Source: Myrica gale
Taxonomy: Eukaryota; Streptophyta; Magnoliopsida; Fagales; Myricaceae
DNA: 64,000 bases
Assembly (NCBI GenBank): GCA_963930655.1
Contig: OZ005609.1
Location: 25,552,501-25,616,500, forward strand
Reading direction: 5' to 3'
Shown: piece by piece, positions 57,458-64,000 of the stretch
Layout: each line of letters starts with the position of its first letter
Position numbering within the stretch: position 1 is the stretch's first letter
Position numbers and translations under genes: made by a program
The notes under the pieces: model-generated
Told to the model about the DNA's origin: nothing
Databases searched by the model: none
What the model saw: the letters and a program-made list of their open reading frames with translations, nothing else

Positions 57458-60400
57458 TTATGTATCCAGTTCAAGCTTCTCCAGGACTTCCTCTGTAGCC
57501 CATAGATAGGAAGAGTGACCTTCAATGACATCTGTTATGTCAACCTGCAAAACCAGGGAACAACTGTTAGCATTGTGGGGGAGAAAGGCAGGATTCTGAA
57601 TTTAATAGTTACAAGGCTAAGAACAAAGTGCGGTGGAAAAACGAGGAACGGAATACTTACATTCTCAACACCTGGAATATTGATTGGTTGAATTCCAGCT
57701 AATCCCTGAGTAAGTAAACTGTTCAAAAGTAACTGTTAGCTTATGTCAGGAAGATCTCAGTAGTAGCTTATAACTAAGTGATATCCACGCAAATTATGTG
57801 TAGCTACTAAACTAGACAGAAATAGGGAGCTCTTCAACATGTAGCATTTGTCTGATACATCAAATGGAGGCACTTTTCTAAAATATCCAAGTATGACTTA
57901 TCTCCTGGTAATGGAATACGACAGTCCTAAACAGAGCCAATCACGGATCAATACCCTCTTTGGACCATAATCCTAATAACTGTTAGGCAGTCAAAACACA
58001 GGGCTGGAACTCAAGCAAGTTGAAGTTCAGGTGGAGGCTGAACCAGCTTGAACTTCGGTTTGAGTTACTCGATAGGTTTTGGTTGAGATCAGTTGACATG
58101 ATGGTTGCGTGGGGATTTCGCAGGTGAGGTATTTTATTGTATGCATGAAACATGAAAAGCAGACACAAAATAGGCTTGGACGGATTGGGGTTCATCACCC
58201 AAAAGCCAGTGCCATTGAACTTCTAACCAAGGGCTTTTCTCATTCCATTTTCCAAGAAAGATTAGTTTTGCTCTGCTTACTTTACCTATACATATATATA
58301 TAATTTTCTAAAATCAGCACTCATTTGCTTGTCACGGTGAAGTTGGGCCTGGGGGGAAACCTTCCACCTGAGAGGCCTTCATTCGATCCTCAACACAGAC
58401 CCCCTACGACTACTATAGATACCCAAATTAGGTGTAGACCTAGAATACATAGAGTTAGGCCAGAAGCCTTGTCCTCAATGAGAGGTTGCGTCAAATGGGG
58501 AGGGAGGCCTTCGCCATCACCAAAGAAAAAGTTGACTAACTTGACAGATAAGATCACCCAACAGGGAAATCTATGGACTATACAGTCTAATCAGTAGCGG
58601 TCCATCATAGCCTCATGTACTTCAATTGCAAGTTCCTGTAAATGGCAAAGATAAAATTCTAGTACTGTGCATTGATGCATACTTAGCACGGAAAGCAATT
58701 CCAAGCATCCAATCATTTGTGGAGTAAGCATTCACAAATCTTCCAGCCACCATCTGCAAAACATCATGAGGTAAAAGGGAACCTATTCAAATGAAATATG
58801 TGGTAAAGACAGATCTGCATGGGAAAACAGTTGAATGTTTTGAGGAGAGAAAAATAACTCCAAACACCTTTCTAACGGTTTCCCAGTTCTCATCCTTAAT
58901 TGGTATGGGTGCTCCAAGAAGAACAACTCTTTCTACAAGTTCAGCTGCCAGTATCCAGCAGACAAGCATTAGAATAAGTCTCCCAATCCAAGAAATTGAC
59001 GAAGACTACTTGGCGTGAGTTACCGTCATGTTCAGTCTCAGCCACAAACTGGAGACACTTGAAAATCACCCGCGCTCCAAGCGAGTAACCTATCAGTGTC
59101 ACAGGCCTGAAAGATTCATCAAGAGCCAACAACAGAAATTAAATAGATCGCTTTCCCTGAATTTTGAAGGCGCTGGACAAAAAATAATTTTAGCAATTAC
59201 CTGTTGCCTGGTAATCCACTTAATAGAACTTCAGCAAGCAGCTTCCCTGCTTTGTCCGACCTAGCAAATGTAAAAATACAAAAATGCAGCAAGAAATTCG
59301 CAGAAGAAATTTCATGATCAATAAATGAACAACTCAGCAAAGTGTATCAGTAGCCCAAACAGTGCTGAACTACTTTGTTTTAACTTTTTGCCTTAACGAT
59401 GCATTGCCAAGTATAGTACCATGGGAAAAAAGTCAACGAAGAGCAAAATTTTTACCTGTCCACAGCAATTGTCCAGATGCTATCTATAAAGTTAGTAGCT
59501 GCAAATAATGCCGCTGGCCAAGCCAATGCTGTTAAAAGAGAGCTTAGAACAGTCATCATTGCACCTTGCTTCATCAACTGTAGTGCAAGACCTACAGCAA
59601 GTAGCAGCAATACCAACATCATCCAGGATCTTATGATCGTCATAAACTAGTAACAATATCAGCTAAGTGTCCAAATTCAATTACTTGAAGTGAGCCAATC
59701 CTGAATTGCAGTGCTCACTGCAATTAGATTCTTGGACTCCCACTGCAGTGCATACCTAGAGATTTTGTTAAGGTCATAAGAGATAGTAAGTTAGTAATTC
59801 TACTTTGAAATCCACAAACCTTGAGCATCTAAGTTATTGTTTTATTAACAGAAGAATCAATAGAAATAGGAAGATAACACAATTTGACACAGCAGTTTCG
59901 TTAAAATAATGTGGCATCAACATCATATCTTCCCAAACAAGTTATCATCACAATAAGCAATAATAGTTGGTACAATGATAGTGGCTATAGTTGAGAACAA
60001 CTGTTCTGACCAAAGGAGACATGCATAATGATTGCAAAAATAAATGGAAAAGCTTCTCTTTTAGACCAGTGGGCACGACCAGACATTCTACTCACAGCAG
60101 TGAGATGACTGTCAAGTTTAGCCAATCCACCACTCGGAAACCTTCAAATAAACTACGGGAGGAACTCACAAGTCTCAAACAGGTAGAATATTAAATCACA
60201 CTGAAACAGGACTAAGGATTGAGATGGAAACGAGCATTCACATTCTCTTTGTTTCATTTATCAGAAGATCATTAGTCAAAAGTTAAAGAAAAAAAAGGAG
60301 GCTAAAATAAACAAAGGAAATCCTTTGCTGCTCTTTTTTCCCTTTTACTCTTATACTTTGCTACCCGTCCCTTTCAACATCACCTATTTGAGACCTCTAA

Positions 60401-63262
60401 TATTTTTATCTGCGAATGGTCTGAAACTCTACCTATGAGACTAGGACCCTCTCCCTTTTGCTTTTACCACACATTATTTTCTTCGTTGATCAGCAGATCC
60501 TTTCAATCTGCTAGAGTGAAATTTAGGTAAGCCCTGAAGCTCAAATTAGAGATACACATATCGGTTAGTCAGATAGAAGTTCTGAAGATCCCGGCTTTGT
60601 ATATCAGGAATTGTAAGGTGGTAAGATTTATGTACCTTTCCAAGTTATCACTTTGTCCTTCCCAAGGCCTTACAAAATCTTCCTCGTCGAAAACAAATCC
60701 CGAGATGAAGATCTCAACTGCTAGCCTCTGCAGGTTTTAAGTCTAGAATTATATATGAGATTATTGGTTGACAAGAGGAGAAAGTGGGGGAAGAGAAACA
60801 GAGGAACGCCATAGAATACCAAAGAATATATAGATAGTCTTCAGATTGGAGCAGACTGCAAGTATTCTTCAGGGAAGAATCATATATTCCCACAAAATAA
60901 ACATGGAAGATAAAAAAAAACTCACCCCTTTATGATGGTTTTCTCCCATAGCTTTGAATTCAAACTCCTTAACATCTCCAACCCTTCTGGCCATTTTGCT
61001 CCCTGTAAGCCCAGCTCCAGCAGCTGGGTTGAACATACACAAATTAGTTCTTCATCAGACAATCAAAATTTTGTGTGTATCCACAATTTACGGACAAACA
61101 TTAGCTGTTATGCTACTAGGTCTATGATCTATCAACTGAAAAAAGGAAAAACAAAAGAATCGTGACAGTGTATAAAGGACATGTACATGAACTTGCCACA
61201 CACACTGCCAAAAGCTTTATTACACCATCTATGAGGATCTAGTGCATGGTAATGGTTGTGCACTACTCTTTTTCGAGGATGACAGCGAACCATAAACATA
61301 AATATAAAAGCTAACGAACAATTTTAGTCAAAACACCTAAAATAGCTAAAAGATCGCAAAAGGACTTCCTATAGGATCCTAAATGGCAGCAGAATTCTGC
61401 AAGCAAAACTATTCCTATGTGTGATATTCATTGGATAATGCATTAAGGGAAGTATGTTTGGAACATACTCAGAGTGGAGAAAGATATGAGACATCTGTTT
61501 TGTCCTTGGACATGGAAAAAAGAATTATAGCATATCTAAAGAAAATTCTTAAAGCAATGAATGTAATCAAGCATTTACCTCCAAAAGATGCGGCTACAGC
61601 CACTGAACCACCAATAGTTCCTGCAGCAGTTGCAGCTGCAGCAAAACCACTAACTCCAATCACAGGCATGAGAGTGCCTAGTGTTGGAGCTAGGGCACCA
61701 AGTCCTGCAGCAATAGCGGGAGCAGCTAATCCTGTTGAATATCCAAAATGGAACATTAGATTCTACCACTAAAACAACAAGACCTGTGTTTCAAGTTTGA
61801 ACATCACTATGACAACAATTCTGAACGTTCATACCACCAGTTATTGCCATCAAGGCTCCTCCAGTTACAGCAGCTGCACCAATGATACCACCACGCTTCC
61901 ATTTAGCCCATTTATTTTGTGAAGATTTTTTTTGTTCTCCTCCATTTGATTCTTCCGCAGTTGCTAAAGCCATTGCAGAGGCAGCAACCATCGTCTCAAT
62001 TGCTTCCTGTGAAGCAAAAATTTCCCTTACAGGGTGAAAAAACATGAACATGATCTTGAACCAGAGAAAAGAAAAGAAAAACATTCCCATTCTGTATTAT
62101 ACCGACAAAACAACATACTTTGATGCACACATTCAAGTACAATGAGAAGTGACTACTGAGGAAAGGACCTGAGTGTGGTTCAATAGTGGTTTGCACCAAA
62201 TGCAAGATATTATTCTCGTCCATATCCTCAAGACATTATCAGGAGTTGTGCCCATCACAGAACATAATATGAAGAAAATTGTTCACTTATCCACATTCAA
62301 AACAACCAACAGAGTATCGAGAAGTTGTGAACACAGACCATTTTTGACCACTTCATATCAAGCCAAGTTGCCAGCAAACGCAAAGTTACACGATGTCGAG
62401 CATCATAGCCCTTTCTTCGTCGGCTACATTTTGTTTTGTCAACACGTGCATCTGCAAGACATGCTGAAAAGAGAACATAAAGAACTGTGACCTTCCTCTG
62501 ATAACTGAGCATCATTTCTTCTTCAATTGGTCTCTCTTCCATTTTGCTCATTAATCCATGATGTACATCTGGACTGTCAATCACATTACTGTCTGTCTCT
62601 GGCACCAAGTTGACATCGGCGGATTCGAAATCTGATTGCACTTCAGCAGTGGAAAATTTCTCACGACATTGATGCTCGTATTCCCTATGCTTTTCCTTGT
62701 TAAACTTTGAAGATTCAGAATCTTCTTCCATGCTAAGTGCAGTAGTATCAACAGCTTTTGACAAAGCTAATTCCAGATCTGACATTTCAGAAGAACTATC
62801 ACCCATTTCTTCTGAAAGTAGCCTCAAGAACTGTGACAAGATAGAAGTTCGAGTATAAAGCGTAAAGCATAAAGCATAAAGAGATGACAAATCAATAATG
62901 TGAGTATTGACTTGAAACAAATACAACAAATAGCTTTAAAATGCAAAGATAATTTAGAGTGAAAAGTGCAGAAAGAAATAATTCAAAGAAATCGAATGGT
63001 AGCTATCTGCAATTACACTTTGATTGGTATGGAGCATCAAAATGAAACATTCCAGGCCCCTGAATTTTTTCTTTAAATCCAGTTTTTAAACATCCAATGC
63101 CGTACAGAAAATCCTCAACAATTGCTATGCAAGTATGCATGCATGTGTAAGGGAAGTGAGAGGCACAAAATCAAACATACCGCCCCAACATGATGCTTAG
63201 CAGGAGAAGTCCCAGCTGTTTCCTCAAGTCCAGACCATGCACCCGAGTCAATCTCCAAAAAC
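57458..63262 (-). CDS. DUF726/TMCO4-type membrane alpha/beta hydrolase, 5' partial
   Basis: Fourteen exons on the minus strand: 63262-63181, 62830-62339, 62006-61835, 61731-61579, 61023-60926, 60727-60636, 59755-59685, 59591-59456, 59260-59201, 59106-59024, 58944-58868, 58753-58683, 57718-57661 and 57544-57458. All phases agree, giving 576 residues plus the stop. The first visible exon (FLEIDSGAWSGLEETAGTSP) needs an upstream exon outside the window. Order: acidic linker, YQRKVTVLYVLFSACLADA, an Arg-rich stretch, then two Gly/Ala-rich membrane segments (GGIIGAAAVTGGALMAITGG and the following exon). The hydrolase core comes last: FISGFVFDEEDFVRPW, LMKQGAMMTVLSSLLTALAW, nucleophile elbow GYSLGARVIF, VVLLGAPIPI, VNAYSTNDWML and EGHSSYLW. 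Ser of GYSLG, Asp of STNDW and His of EGHSS are the likely triad. The substrate is unknown; the family is related to yeast YFL034W and animal TMCO4. Confidence 0.93.
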
Positions 63263-64000
63263 CTGTTCATAACAAGCTCAACAGTTAAATTTAATGATCA
63301 CTCACAAAGAAAACCCCAGTGAAAAGTATTAGAATTTACATAATATGTGAAAGGTGAGCCTAACTCAACTCCAAAAGACGCCTTGAGGAGTGAGGGATGT
63401 CACAACCTTATAAAGAGCACATTGACTAGTTTCTCTAGCAATGTGAGACTTTCAACAAAAAGTTAATACCACTATCATTTATTTAATTGCCGAGAAACTT
63501 AAGATAAGACGTAACATTAAGTTTTTTCCTTTTTCTATCTAGAGTAGGAATGAAAACAAAACCCAACACCAATTTACAGGTGCATTGTGCCATGTAGCAA
63601 TAAGCAACGGCAATAATGGCCAGAACTTTGCAAAGTTTTGTATCAGTTTGCCTTATTCAGAATAAAGCTACCAAACAAGGAAAAATGAGTCTCTTAATCC
63701 CTTACTGTCTCTACACAGAAAACAGTATACAATCATCAAATCCTAAAAGTACCAATATCAGCTAAATTCAACGTAAATTAGGCAGCTGAGAACTAAGCCA
63801 CGCTGACAGTTTATACATACCAATCATTGTGATTGTTACATTACGAAATTTCTCTCCCCTCACCCCCCAAAAAAAAACAAAAAACTGAAACCCGCTCTTT
63901 GGAAGGATTACGAAACTTCATTAGACCCAAAAATATTTTTTCCTTTCTTTTAAGTTTTTAATCAGAAAGTTACATATGCAGCTAATGAGGTTAGAAAAGT
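63263..64000 (-). other. Intron or upstream part of the DUF726 gene
   Basis: The first visible exon begins in phase 2, so coding sequence must lie further upstream. No matching N-terminal exon was found before the window ends, so this stretch is most likely intron. Confidence 0.55.

Noticed and set aside
59594-59643. Extra membrane helix (MTIIRSWMMLVLLLL) in the DUF726 protein
   Set aside because: It lies in an intron. The phase-consistent acceptor is at 59592-59594 (ctgtag), so exon coding begins at 59591 with LALQLMKQG.

Overview
This is a stretch of a eudicot plant nuclear genome. It is AT-rich, has long gene-poor intervals, carries GT-AG introns, and holds plant-specific genes (a GATA factor, a CYP84A ferulate 5-hydroxylase) and typical plant DNA transposons. 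The species cannot be fixed from the sequence. The coding style suits a woody eudicot, which is inference only.

Layout. 1-5,300: intergenic DNA with a long-TIR foldback element (2,228-2,898, internal 151-bp duplication) and a small TIR element in (TA)n. 5,299-6,735 (+): a two-exon GATA zinc-finger gene. 6,736-12,199: AT-rich intergenic DNA with a TTA-flanked TIR element. 12,200-12,929 (-): a secreted glycine-rich protein gene whose frame slips once. 13,000-20,950: intergenic DNA with microsatellites, a 35-bp tandem repeat, a MITE with 9-bp target duplications and a SINE-like copy. 20,960-30,662: a 163-bp MITE followed at once by a 9.5-kb Mutator-like element (MULE) with near-identical ends and a perfect 9-bp target duplication. 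33,490-35,513 (+): a complete CYP84A gene. 38,296-40,029: a 1.7-kb non-autonomous hAT element with a perfect 8-bp duplication. 44,358-63,262: four multi-exon genes, all on the minus strand: an unrecognised membrane protein (6 exons), an FMP32/DUF1640 mitochondrial coiled-coil protein (7 exons), an unrecognised conserved protein (5' end unclear), and a DUF726/TMCO4-type alpha/beta hydrolase (14 exons seen, 5' end beyond the window).

The MULE is the most interesting object. It carries a decayed FAR1-type transposase gene, split by a Ty3/Gypsy fragment, and a broken GRF zinc-finger gene. It also carries pieces of at least three unrelated host genes: a CrRLK1L malectin-like ectodomain lying against the right TIR, the P-loop of an ERA-like GTPase, and a run of PPR repeats. 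It is therefore a Pack-MULE-like gene collector that also holds its own transposase.

The host genes show no operon-like link to each other. The GATA factor is a regulator, CYP84A acts in syringyl lignin and sinapate synthesis, FMP32 is mitochondrial, and the DUF726 protein is a predicted membrane hydrolase.
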